Positions 11,087 through 22,800 of a DNA stretch of 64,000 nucleotides are shown piece by piece. The position numbers and the translations under genes were made by a program. Within the stretch, counting starts at the first letter, position 1. Every line of letters begins with the position of its first letter. This DNA comes from Multifurca ochricompacta. Taxonomy: Eukaryota > Basidiomycota > Agaricomycetes > Russulales > Russulaceae. The notes below the pieces were generated by a model, which was given only the letters and a program-made list of their open reading frames with translations, had not been told where the DNA came from and searched no databases. Location of the stretch: contig WTXG01000152.1 in NCBI GenBank assembly GCA_022496185.1, positions 24,703 to 88,702 of the forward strand. Direction: 5' to 3'.

Positions 11087-12640
11087 ATGACACGTTCTAA
11101 ATCTGCCCTCCTTGTTCTTGCTGCCTCCGTCGCTGCCCCCGCTCTCTCTGCCCCCCTCGCGTAAGCTGTTCTTCTATTGCTCTCGATATTCCCTGTTAAA
11201 CTTCTTCCCGTGACCAGAGCATTCCGTGCCTCCGGTAATGTTGCCCGTCATCATGGCATCAGCCCCGGCCTGGTCGACCCTCTGCCTCCCTTCCGTGGTC
11301 CTATCCCTGGCAGAGACCTTGACGAGGTCATGACACGGGACGACGGTGTCATTGGCGGACCTGACCTCATCGACATTATCAACGGCAACCTTGACTTCCC
11401 CAGTTCGCTTCACAAGGCACGCGACGATGGGATTGGAGGCGGACCTGACCTCATCGACATAAACAATGATAACCTCGACTTCCCCAGTTTGCTTCATAAG
11501 GCACGCGACGACGGGATTGGAGGCGGACCTGACCTCATCGACATTAACAATGATAACCTCGACTTCCTCAGTTTGCTTCATAAGGCACGCGACGATGGGA
11601 TTGGAGGCGGACCTGACCTCATCGATATTAACAATGGTAACCTCGACTTCCTCAGTTTGCTTCATAAGGCACGCGACGACGGGATTGGAGGCGGACCTGA
11701 CCTCATCGACATTATCAACGGTGACCTCAGCTTCCGCGATTTGTCTCCTGAGGCCCGTTTCATAGCCCACGAGCCTACCCTCCTCGACATTATCAACGGT
11801 AATATCAACTTCATTCCCCCCGGTGTGCCTCACAAGACACGCGACGACGGAATTGGAGGGGGACCTGACCTCATCGACATTAACAATGGTAACCTCGACT
11901 TCCCCAGTTTGCTTCACAAGGCACGCGACGACGGGATTGGAGGCGGACCTGACCTCATCGACGTTATCAACGGTAATTTCCATTTCATTCGCCCCGGTGG
12001 GCCTCACAAGACACGCGACGACGGAATTGGAGGGGGACCTGACCTCATCGACATTATCAATGGTGACCTCAGCTTCCGCGATTTGTCTCCTGAGGCCCGT
12101 TTCATAGCCAACGAGCCTACCCTCCTCGACATTATCAACGGTAACATCAATTTCATTCGCCCCGGTGGGCCTCACAAGACACGCGACGATGGAATTGGAG
12201 GGGGACCTGACCTCATCGACATTAATAATGGTAACTTTGACTTCCCCATTTTGCCTCGCGACGACGGGGTTATCGGTGGACCTGACCTCATCGACATTTT
12301 GAATAATGTGCTCAACTCTCGGGACTTCACGTCTGGTGAGCAGATACAGGCGCGAAACATCCTCCCTCTAATCCTCGACACTGATGAGGGAATAGACAAG
12401 GGTGTCGTGGCGCGTGACGATGTAGATGACATCCTCACTGCAGCCCTCCTTAATTCGCGTGACCTCACATCCGATGAGCAGCTTCAGGCTCGTAACTTCC
12501 TGTCCACACTCTTCAACACCTTTGGACCTGTTTTCGCCCAAGGCATTCCCCGGGAGGTGGAGCGGGACGAGGACGTCTCACCGGAACAATTGCTCGCCCT
12601 CGCTGCGCTCGCCAGTCGCGATGTTGACGAACTCGACTAA
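11087..12640 (+). CDS. secreted protein of about ten 29-residue tandem repeats, unknown function
   Basis: Two exons (11087-11160 and 11218-12640, intron GTAAGC...CAG) encode 498 residues. Residues 1 to about 22 form a clear signal peptide (basic MTRSK, hydrophobic LLVLAASVAAPALSA). The mature protein is about ten copies of a unit of the type RDDGIGGGPDLIDI-N-x-N-LDF...LLHKA. Two units are extended with a DLSPEARFIA-EPTLLDI insert. The C-terminal 130 residues are less regular but repeat a NSRD-T-E-QARN motif twice. Units are separated by KAR or KTR followed by DDG, which could be basic processing sites, although they are not classic dibasic KR. No cysteine-rich or enzyme domain is visible. It could be a Kex2-processed repeat protein, a cell-surface repeat protein, or a repeat-peptide precursor. 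The function is unknown. Confidence 0.85.
11330..12290 (+). repeat. in-frame coding tandem repeats (about 87-90 bp unit)
   Basis: The DNA unit beginning CGCGACGA-GGGATTGGAGG recurs about every 87 bp within the gene. Neighbouring copies are nearly identical, and the block holding the long DLSPEARF insert occurs twice (about 11700-11830 and 12050-12180). Such similarity points to recent unequal exchange or slippage. Confidence 0.9.
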
Positions 12641-14269
12641 CGGCTTGAGGGAATGAGGTACATGAATGGATACAATGCTTATGTTTTCCTACTGCTTAGA
12701 CACCTGGCTTGTTAGTGTACATACTTCACGCGGTCTACTAATGCGAATGTGTTCGGAGCTAGTTTACGTGGGCATTGTTGTGATGATGTGAGAAGCGACT
12801 GCTTCATTCACAGGGGAAGAAAGAAGTTCCTCTCCCGCTTGCAACGAATAGTCAACTGGCCTGGTGGACATCGAGATTTACATTTGGATGCAAGAACGTA
12901 CTTCAGGAGGTGTTGGCACAGCGTGTGCCCCCAGGTGGTAGGACGGCGGGTCACTGCACATGCCCTAACAAGTCGACAAATGATATAGACATAAAGTGAC
13001 GGGATTCACACCTTACGTACCTGCAACCCGTAATCATCTCATCACCCTTATCCACGCGAAAAGAAATCTCATCAGTTGTGATGCTGGCATTCATCTGATC
13101 GCGGCCTCGGATTTGAGAACGGCCTTGAGACCGTTAAGATGGCTATACATTTAGTTTATTAATTATTTAATTATTTTCTTTCTCTTTGTTCGCGTACTTG
13201 TCATCGCTAAGTGACATCATACCTCTGAACTATATAAATACACTAGAGACATAGCTCAAAAGACTCTAGTCTTGAGCTCTTGTATCTACAAGAATCTTTG
13301 ACAATTGAACTATACGCAGAACGGTCAGCCGCCGTTACACACAGCTTCAATTCACTTTCGACGCATACTAAGCATATCAACATAATTTTGCTCAGCAATA
13401 CAAAAAAAAAAAAAAAAAGGAACTGTCATGGATTGGGGAATGCTAAGAGGCACTAAGATACTAGTACCAGTCCAACCGGAGAGGACTAGAACTAAGGACA
13501 GACGGGCTAACAACTCAACATGTGGCGTGCCGCTTTGTTATTCTGTTCTTTCATTTTTTTTCGCGGCGACGCGGCGACCCACTTGGCGCAACCGCTTGAC
13601 TCTTAGCCGAGCTTTATTGGACTACTGACACTACACACTGGGTAGCACCCGACACTGGCACTTTACCGAATGAACAAGGAAGGACCTGCTCGATTCTGTA
13701 CTTGTAAAATTTCGTTGGTCAAGTCGGGGTCTGATCCTGTGGAATGCTGATCGGCTGTACGCACGATCACTTCACCGTGTCCCGTGTTGTAATTGTGCGG
13801 CGAGACAGACTTTCACATTGTTTCCGGCTAGCCTAGCCATGTGGAGGGGAGAAAACCCTTCACCCGTGGCTCTCTATATTATCTATCACATTCTTAAATC
13901 CCTGACTTTCATCGTCGATTCTCAGAGACAAACACGTAACTCAACTCACTCGTGACGCTCTTAATCTCAACTCTTTTAAAGTATAATGGGTATTTCCACC
14001 CCCCCCATAACAAAAAAAATCAATCATGACCTTTCCTAGCCCTCTTTCTCCTTCGTATCAACAACCGTCCCCTTGGATTTTTGTTTACCGGCCGGCCTCC
14101 GAACCTACGACTATAATTACCGATCAACCGCTCATCACACGAGCATCCATTTCACAAGCTTCCCGCAACTCACGCTCTTTAAATTTCTCGAGGCGCTTTG
14201 TGGCCTCTTTCTCTTCTTTGTAAATATGCCGTTTTTCCCTCATCCTTCTGCCTACGAATTCACCGTAAA
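12641..14269. other. intergenic between repeat-protein gene and arm B
   Basis: No gene is supported. It contains a candidate solo LTR (13077-13339), an A17 run at about 13404, and AT-rich stretches. A plus-strand open stretch around 14026-14354 partly lies at the edge of the duplicated arm and shows no domain. Confidence 0.45.
13077..13339 (+). mobile_element. possible solo LTR
   Basis: The block starts TGTGATGCTGG and ends GCCGTTACA (TG...CA). It carries a TATA box (CTATATAAATAC at about 13230) in the position expected for an LTR promoter. No matching target duplication was seen at either edge and no internal element DNA adjoins, so the call is tentative. Confidence 0.3.
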
Positions 14270-14591
14270 ACAAAGTCGTGTCAGGAATAACTCATTCGGG
14301 CTGAGGGACAGGCCACAGACTATTTCCCTCAAATCCTTGTCGTCTTTATTCTGATAACTCAGAGATCATAGAGCAGTATGGCGTACAGCGCTCGCAGGCT
14401 GAGCGCCGTCAGTTAGAACATAACTTGCTTCAGCTGGTAACTGCTATCAGTAGTATAATATACACTATTTTCTGTAACCCCAAAGTCGAAGTCGATAAAG
14501 AGTAATGACAGGACGTGCAGATGAGCCTGGTGGAGATGGAAGACACCAGCCCGAGTCACCAGGTGAACCGAACAAGTACGACCATTGCCAA

Positions 14592-15464
14592 TCAATGAAA
14601 TTTGGCGAACCCAACTCGGTTGTGACCAACATCGAACGCCGTATACACATTCTGTAGAAAAACGTCCCCGATGATCCAGAATCCTGCCAAAAATACTTCA
14701 GTTTCTTTTCCACCCTGCCAGATCAACGATCTTTGCTCACCAGGGCCATGGCCACTTGAGAGACTAGCATCTGCTGCAAGGCCACCTACACACTCACTCG
14801 AACCCTGAGATACCTGTCCATTGTTGAACGTGTTAGGTTCGATTGTGAATCTAGTACCACCGAACGTGATCGAAACTGGGGTGTTGAACGAACATGGAAC
14901 TGTGAAAAGTGTCCAAATTTCCACATCTACCTTCTGAAGGCGGTGACCGACGACGTACTGGTGTACAATCCATTGTTCCACGGCTTCGCACCAGGGATCT
15001 TGGCGTAGATAGAATGCACACTGGCCGTGTCACCGATGATCAACGTAGTCCCAGTGTCGATGATCGCACTTGTGCTACCAACGATCTGCTTCCCCCCAAC
15101 AGTAAATGCATCGAACTCGGTCAACCAGTACCCCTGAAGGGCGCGTCATTAATTAGCATCTAATATATAGTTATTATAATAACCCATCTATACTTCTTGG
15201 GTGACGTCAACGTAAGTGAAGGAGCCCTTGTAGTGCTTGGGATTTGTTCCACCAATGTATAGTTCTGAACCACTTTGACCGAGGTAGAATCCGAAAACAG
15301 CATCTTTCACCTGTCCCTGTGCAACAAGGGTTTGGAAGACAGGATTGGCATGGTAATCCGATATCGATTTGAAGCCCATTCCAAGAAGACCGTCCGAGGG
15401 AGACTGCGCGGTTTGGAACCCTGTAGAGTAGTGATTGGCCGCGCCGACTGTCTGCTTCTTAGCC

Positions 15465-15500
<36 letters not shown>

Positions 15501-16242
15501 TGTTTTTGTCAGTTGTCAGATACGAGCAAACAACATATGATCTAACCGTGAAATGGCCAATCGAGACGGTATCCGTGTATTGCTCCCCCGTCACACTCGA
15601 TCCGTCACCATACTTCAGGGTGAAATTCTTCTTCAGGTCATACGCCGTCGAGCTTGCTTTCGTATTGTATAGCCGATGTCCCTTGCAAGTCGAGCCACAG
15701 GTGGAACTAGGGAGGAATAAGTCGCTGCTGCCCGTATCAAAGTCCACTGTACATTATCAGAATGATCAGCGTCGAGATCATCACCTCACGGAAACAAACA
15801 AGTGACCAGGAGCCCCTACCAGTATACGTCTTTGGAGGAGTACCGACGGAGATTGGACCATACCATAATTCGGCTTGGTAATCAATGAGCGGGTCACCGG
15901 CGCCGCGTTTCTCAAAGGGCGACAACTTGGAAGCAAAGGGATGGGGTGCGCCTGTGTTTCTCTCGAATGCATTAAACCCGTTCTGGATTTTCCTGTATGT
16001 ATATAATAAAAAAGAATTTTGAGCTGGAGGGGCTCTGCTCGCGCGGATGGTACTCACGAAATGGTGCGACGGACGCCATTCTTCAGTCTTGTTACATTGA
16101 CAACAGCATGAGAATTGGGCAGTCCTGAACGTTTTTTGATGGGGATAGAGATGGCAGAAGGGGAGGCGGCCTGGAATGGAGAGGCGGCGACTAGGAAGGG
16201 GAGGGAAAAGATAACGAATGTGATGGAGAGAGAGAGGTACAT
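14592..16242 (-). CDS. secreted pepsin-type aspartic protease (A1), arm B copy
   Basis: Seven exons on the minus strand (16242-16058, 15992-15820, 15746-15547, 15463-15194, 15133-14959, 14899-14741, 14683-14592) give an uninterrupted 417-residue frame. Intron positions and phases equal those of the arm A copy. A signal peptide ends near VAAS. A propeptide with KKR is followed by the catalytic DFDTGSSD (Asp about 123) and IDTGTT (Asp about 302). The C-terminal [13 protein letters not shown] is conserved. The first exon has two extra codons in the signal peptide. Only about 290 bp of original upstream DNA remains before the LINE insertion at 16533, so its regulation may differ from that of the arm A copy. 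Confidence 0.95.
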
Positions 16243-16521
16243 TTTTTTTTGGCAGCAAGATGCAGAAAGTGTTGAAGTTTAAGGGAACTTGGGGAGAGTG
16301 TATAAATGGATTCTTTTTTTTATGTTGCAGGACAGGCGGGAGTAGCGTCTGGCACCGCATTGCAGCATGGACACAAAAGCAACCATATGCAAGCCTGAGC
16401 TGAGAGCGGGTGTTGAGACAAGTATGATGATCAAACTCATGAGATCAGGCCTGATCGTTGGACGACGATGCGAAACCTCCGGGCCGTGGCCGTGCCGTCA
16501 CCACTTCTGGCTGAACCTAAT

Positions 16522-16533
16522 GTTGAACAACAT
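16522..16533 (+). repeat. LINE target site duplication, left copy
   Basis: GTTGAACAACAT here is repeated directly after the poly(A) tail at 25680-25691, which marks the two ends of one LINE insertion. Confidence 0.85.
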
Positions 16534-16589
16534 CTGTCCTCATGGACGCCACTGGCGAATCGACAAAACCACTGGGTCCGTGGCACCGG

Positions 16590-16845
16590 GGGCGTCAAGT
16601 CCAAAGTGGACTTGTTTGCCCTCAGCCGAACGACCCAATGGCTCATCTCCTTCTTCTCGGGCCGCTCACTGCCCCTACGCCTTATCATCACGGCTCCGTC
16701 GAGCTTGTCATTGGCTGGCCTTCGTACCCGCGATCCGCGACGCTTTACCGGTGATTTCATTTCCTTCCACAATGCACTGGCTAAGCTGCTTGCAGACCAC
16801 CCCGCCCTGGACATCACTTTCATGTGGTGTCTGCCATCCCCTTGA
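16590..16845 (+). pseudogene. LINE RNase H fragment
   Basis: The open frame matches the RNase H-like part of the minus-strand LINE: both have a W-L-SF-L/G-S-LP segment followed by DPR-FTGDFI-F. It is 5'-truncated and separated from its 3' continuation by the Gypsy insertion. Confidence 0.7.
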
Positions 16846-17035
16846 TACCGCACCTCCTCCCTGGCCCCCAAAGCCATGGACAAAGCGTGACGCCTCCACT
16901 GCCCCGGCGATCTTGATGAATGCCCATCCCCTCTCCAGTGGTGAGCCCTTTCATGACTCTGCACATATGACAATTGGTGCTCGGAGTGGCTCTGCTCCCA
17001 CTCCCTCGATGCCAAGTCCCAGGCTGGTCACAAGG

Positions 17036-17040
17036 CCTAC
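17036..17040 (+). repeat. Gypsy 1 target site duplication (CCTAC), left
   Basis: CCTAC precedes the 5' LTR and recurs at 25001-25005 right after the 3' LTR. A 5-bp duplication is as expected of a Gypsy integrase. Confidence 0.9.
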
Positions 17041-17778
17041 TGTCCTGGATGCGCATTTTTGCCATCCCGGACTGATTGAAAACCATCCTGAGGGCATCAC
17101 GCGATTGCGTGTCTTGCAGAGTTGATCTTCTTTAACTTAGATAAGATAAGGAGGAGTTCAGACCGATCTGACCTGGTCCACGCGATGTGAAGTAGTCACT
17201 GCCCTATGCAGCAATGGACACTGATAGATACATGTGGCCTTTGTTTGAGTAATACAATTTGATGATTTGATTATAGAGTGATCTAAAGTAGTCTAGTATG
17301 TATTTTAGATAATGCCAGACCGGCGGAAAGGATCGCGCATTGGTAAATAAGATGTGTCAGGGCACTCAGGAGAGCAGGCCACTGATAACTAATTAGATTT
17401 ACATCGCACGTTCGATCGGCTTTGGTATTTCATAGAGTAGTACTAGGACATATTTAAAGACACCCTGTAGCACGCTGCAGACCCCATCTTGTCCTCTTGG
17501 GGCTGTAGGTGCGCTTTATCACTTTATCTTTGTATTTACTTAGGCCCAGCTAATCTTGTCCTCTTGGGGCTGTAGGCTCTTAGCAAAGTTCAATATAGGT
17601 CTATTCTTGCTGCATAAGCAAGGCAGAGTCCTCTGACTGCTTCAAGCCTTACGCGTGCATTAATCTCCGCATTCTGGGCAGCTTTCCGACTAGGATATTT
17701 TCACCTCTAAGTTTTACTACGATCTTTACATCTAATCTAATCAAACATAGCAAGCACGGGATAGAAGCACCCGTTACA
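17041..17778 (+). repeat. Gypsy 1 5' LTR
   Basis: The TG...CA termini match the 3' LTR. A TATA-like TATTTAAA lies at 17451. About 35 bp on, ATCTTGTCCT (17486) probably starts the R region, and the same motif recurs at 17553. Confidence 0.95.
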
Positions 17779-17790
17779 TTAGGACAAGAT
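17779..17790 (+). other. Gypsy 1 primer binding site, self-priming type
   Basis: TT-AGGACAAGAT directly follows the 5' LTR. AGGACAAGAT is the reverse complement of ATCTTGTCCT in the LTR just after the TATA box. No TGG typical of tRNA-primed sites is present. Confidence 0.75.
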
Positions 17791-18539
17791 CCTCAATTTC
17801 ACGTTCTCCCTCACAACAGGGCCGATGCACTCACTAACAGCCAGACAGTCTTAGAGTAGTGACCCCCTGGGGTGGTGCTGGTGAGGTGCTTACTGTGTCA
17901 AGCCAATAATTCATAGCCTGCGTGGTGATCTCTGAAGCCCGAGTAGCGGTGACAGAGGTTGCTTGGTCATTAAGGGGTGTTATCGCGGGATCGCGTGCAT
18001 CCTGATCACTGGTGCAGGATCTTCTACCAAGGAGTGTAAAACCCGGTCAGACAAAGGGGGCCCTGCGAGAGCGGTGACAGGCACAGAGAGGAGGCCAAAC
18101 TGAACCATTTTAGGAAGCTCTTGGGCTCGTGTCCCCTGAGTGAAGAGGCAGGCAACAGGTCGAGAAGACTGAGCCAGACAGCCTTGGGCAACGCTACTTT
18201 TCTCATTTCATTTTCTTGGTACGATCATCATCGCCGCTGCATCGGGTCCGGATCTTTGAATCCGAGATCTATTGGCCAGCTTGATCGATCTACCCTTTCC
18301 TCCTGTGCTTAGCGTTGCGTGGCACTTGTATCTTTGCTGTTAGTCCCCCAGATTTTTTGGACTGGCTTCTAGGAGAGAAGTCCACCCCCACACACATTAC
18401 CGACCATATTCGGTTTCACGCTCACGCGCGCGATCGCGCATTGCTTCAGCTTCTTGAGCATCCTCATGCTCTCCCTCTCCCATTTCAATTCACTCTCCTG
18501 AGACCCAACATAGAGGTAGACAGACAACTAGACAGTTAG

Positions 18540-19861
18540 ATCGACGACCCAGGACAGCTACAGTCAGTGGACTTGTACTTGCACCTGCAAATGAGCCACT
18601 TCCTAGTCAGACTACTCCTGAATCGACTACTCCTGTCCCAGAGAGTTCTAGTGTATCCGCCCCTACTCCACAAATTCAAAGTCCAGAAATGTCCGCACCC
18701 ACCGCATCCACTTCTGCCTCTACCCTCTCCCGCGACAATGTTAACTGAGCGCTCCATGATATGGCGGTCACTGTTAGGGATTTGGCCAGAGATGTGCAAA
18801 CGCTGACGCAGCACCAGGCACAAGCTTCGGCATCTCCACCTCAGCACACCCTTGCTACTGGGAAGGATTCTCCAGTAGCGCACCCTGCGTCTTGGGATGG
18901 CAAGGGGACTTCAGCGGACGCGCGCCATTTTCTGGCAGCTTACCATAATTGGGCTTGCGCACAGAAGAACAGTCTTAATGATTACAACGTGCAAACCCAG
19001 AAGTGGATTAGGAGAGATTCCGATTGGATCTTATCTGTCCTTAATCTTCTAGCTGGAGACGCCCGGACTTGGGCTCTGCCACATTTGGAAGAATTGAAGG
19101 CCGGGAGGATCCCCTTTAACCAAAGATGGGATAACTTTGAAAAGACATTCACAGAGCGATTTATTCCTTACGATATAGGGGAGGCTGTGCAAGAAGCGTT
19201 GAAGAAACTCAAACAGGGCAAGAATTCAGTCGCTGAGTACAAGGCTCGCTTTGATGAACACTCAGCTCAAACTGGCTGGTCTGCAACCAATCTGAAGACT
19301 CGATTCTATGACGGGTTGACAGATAAGATCAAGGACATCTTGGCCCTCATGCCGACTACTCCTGCGACGCTAGAAGAGCTCATCACCGCCGCAAATAAAA
19401 TTGACGTGCGACAGAGACAATGCGATGCAGAGAAAAGAGGGGTGATTACCACACAAACCCAAACTCAGACTACGTGCGATCCCAATGCTATGGAGGTCGA
19501 TGCTTTGAAGACTCAGTCAGGGGCTGGTACTAAGACGCTGCGCCAGTACATGCTGACTGATCTCAAAGGTAAATGCAAGGGTTGTGGGACCACCGCTCAC
19601 GAGTATAAGCAGGGAAATCACGAGCGCGAAATTTGCAATTATTGTGGGAAGACAGGACACCGAGCTAATGTTTGTTATGATAAGTGGTCGGGTAAACCCA
19701 AAAAAGCAAAAGTTGCTGCCAGCACAGAAGCAGCGGCAAGTTCAAGTACGAGTGTCTCAGTGCCGTCAGACACCTCAGCCATTCAAAAGGAGAAAGCTGA
19801 TTTGAAGGCGCAGGTAGAATCACTATGGAAAGAAATGGAGGTGTTGAAGGCGTCTTTTTAG
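18540..19861 (+). pseudogene. Gypsy 1 gag
   Basis: The main open frame runs from about 18761 to the TAG at 19859-19861. It encodes capsid-like sequence (PASWDGKGTSADARHFLAAY) and two zinc-knuckle-like motifs (CKGCGTTAHE...H and CNYCGKTGHRANVC). The frame continues upstream to about 18540, interrupted by an in-frame TGA near 18744, so the N-terminus is damaged. The frame ends at CTTTTTAG, where pol is open in the -1 frame. Confidence 0.8.
19855..19861 (+). promoter_or_regulatory. putative -1 frameshift site at gag/pol junction
   Basis: The gag frame ends TCT TTT TAG while pol is open in the -1 frame across this T-run. The second Gypsy element has the equivalent AGT TTT TAG at 42464-42472 with the same frame relation. 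Conservation in two diverged elements supports programmed slippage, though the heptamer is not a canonical X-XXY-YYZ. Confidence 0.45.
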
Positions 19862-22800
19862 AAACTGTCTCAGTTCCAGCTGCGACTGAGGCAGCATGTG
19901 TAAATAGTGTGTTTATTGATTCTGATTCCAATGTATTTACGAGCGTTCAAGAAGTTTCTGATACAACGGTCTCTGTAAATAGTGTAAATAATTGTGTAAT
20001 CGCGTCAGATTCGGTCTCACAGAAAATTAAAAATGTTTTCATTGATGAGGCTGATTACTTAGATAAGATAACTGCATGTATTTTACCTGAGACGAAGCAC
20101 AATACTCAGCATTTTCATATTTACGTTACATTGCGAGGAAGAAACCACCTATACACGACAGCAGCTATGGTAGATTCAGGGGCTACTGCACTGTTCCTGG
20201 ACGAGAAATTCGCTCAGCACCGGAAGATGCTTCAAATCCCACTCAATCACCCCATAAAAATTCATAATATTGATGGGACGCATAATCGAGCAGGGGATAT
20301 CACACATTATGTATCGCTAGCGATTATAATAGGCCAATGAGAGGAGAGCTACCATTTCCTGGTCACAGACTTAGGACCAGAGAAAATTATATTGGGGCTT
20401 CCTTGGCTGCGACGTAACAACCCAAGCATCGACTGGAGCAAGGGTGAACTGATGATCGACTCCGAGAGCGGGATCGCTGAGGAGATCGGATCTGTCGAAC
20501 GCATATCGGCTAGCCGTATGGAGCGCCGATCACTGTGTCGAACCGGAGTCCTGGAGACGCTGTCCGATCAAGTCTGGTGTCTAGCCGGCTATACATATTC
20601 ACAGCAAATAGCTGAGCGTGAGAACTTGAAAAGGGGCAGTAGATCTTTTGAGGAGATGGTACCCTCGCAGTACCGGGACTTCACGAAAGTTTTCTCTGAG
20701 GAGGAATCACAGAGACTCCCTCAGCATCAACCATGGGATCATGAAATAGATTTAGAACCAGGTGCTAAGACGCACTGGAAGACTAAGATCTACCCCATGG
20801 CACCGAACGAGCAAGCGGAGCTAGACAAATTTATTGACGAACACTTACGAAAGGGATACATTGTACCATCTAAGTCACCGATGGCCATCCCCGTGTTCTT
20901 CCTGAAAAAGAAGGACGGGAAATTAAGACTTATACAGGATTACCGTCCTCTTAACAAAATTACAATTAAAAATCGTTATCTGCTACCACTTGCTGCGGAC
21001 ATCATCAATCGGCTGAAAGATGCTAGGATCTTCACCAAATTCGATGTCAGATGGGGATATCACAACATCAGAATTAAGGAAGGGGACGAATACAAGGCAG
21101 CCTTTGCTACTAACCGCAGGTTATATGAACCGCGCGTTATGCACTTTGGCCTGACCAACAGTCCTGTTACGACCCCTGCCTAGCAACCCACTTTTCTTCA
21201 CGATCCCCAGTGACGACCCCACCCGTCCCCCTACTTTACATTTCCTGATCACGTCCCCTTCTTGGGACCCATCACATGCCCTGCTTCCCTCCCCGTGATC
21301 GGCTTTGTCTTTGTTTATGTCGCTTTGCTCATGATTGACTTCTTATCCGTTATCTCTTATCTTTTATTGTATGACCAGACACTTACTTAATCCCCTATCA
21401 GAAGCCAGGCTTTACGCCCTCTGCTTTCGTATATTCGGGCCCATATGACTCGGTGTCTCTTATCTTTAGACGCTCATCTGATTATGTATATAAGTCTGCT
21501 GTAACTACAATGTAGACCTCAGACTCGACTTATTGAATACATCGGTGTTTGTCTTTTGGACTTCCCCTTGAAACCTCTGACTCGATCATCTCAGTGCTTT
21601 CGGCACTTTCTGCTCAACATTGTCACTAGGGAACAGCCCCTTTGACTTTGACTCTACCATTCGAACTCCAAGAGGTCCTATTGACCTCTCACCTGAATAA
21701 CGTACAAAGCTGTCACACAAGTCGTGCAGAACGTCTCACACCGGACGTAACAAGTCCTGCCACCTTCCAGGCGTTGATGAACTCAGTCTTTGCTGACATG
21801 ATTGCGAGAGGAGAGGTTGCAGTATACATGGATGATATACTGATATTTTCATCTAACTTGGAGAAACATCGGAAAGATGTGCATAGAGTACTTAGCCGTC
21901 TCCAAGAGTATGACCTTTTCCTCAAGCCTGAGAAATGCGAATTTGAGAGAGATCAAATGGAGTATCTCGGGATGATTATCCATCCTGGAGAGGTCAGGAT
22001 GGACCCTGCCAAGGTCCAAGCGGTCAGAGAGTGGCCGATCCCACAGAATTTGAAGGACATTCATGCCTTCGTGGGATTCGCTAACTTCTATCGACGCTTC
22101 ATTAAGGACTTTGCTGGTATAGCATGTCACTTACATGACCTGACTAAGAAAAATATCCCATGGCAATGGGGCGATGCGGAGATGAATGCGTTCGCAGCGC
22201 TAAAGGCACACTTCATAGAGAAACCCATATTAGCAGTCTATGATAGCGAGAGGCCCACGCATTTGGAGACAGATGCTTCCGGATTCGCTACCGGTGGAAT
22301 ACTGTCGCAGAAACACGACGACGAGCTATGGCACCCAGTTGCATTCCGATCCGAAGCAATGTCGGACGCAGAACGTAACTATGAGATTTACGACCGGGAA
22401 ATGCTCGCATTGATCCGAGCACTGGAGGATTGGCGGCACTTCCTTGAAGGACTATCTACCTTTGAGGTTGTAACTGATCACAAGAACATGGAATGGTGGG
22501 CTAGCATGCGCAACTTAACATGACGTCAAGCGCACTGGGCCCTGTACCTCAGTAGATTCAACTTTGTGATTAGATACAAGAAGGGATCAGCAATGCAAGC
22601 TGATGCTCTTAGCCGATTCCCTACGGATTGCGTGTATGACAGTGAGGACAACCGTCAGGTACAAGTCCTCAAGCCGGAACAGTTTCTCTGGGCCACATCT
22701 ACCCATTACAAGCCAGAGAGCTCTCCTCTCACAGATCGCATCAGAGCAGCAGGCGCACGCGAAGCGGAAGTCATAGAGGGGTTGAAATCCCTATCCAGAT

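Noticed and set aside
11174..12175. 333-codon open stretch antisense to the repeat-protein gene
   Set aside because: It mirrors the tandem repeats of the sense gene; the sense frame has a signal peptide and proper intron, the antisense one has neither.
13404..13640. Possible LINE tail (A17 run)
   Set aside because: No LINE 3' block (TTGTACCCTGATGT type) precedes it and no target duplication was found.
15275..15805. Plus-strand open stretch with poly-Asn
   Set aside because: It is antisense to the arm B protease. The Asn run is the AAC microsatellite inside intron 3.
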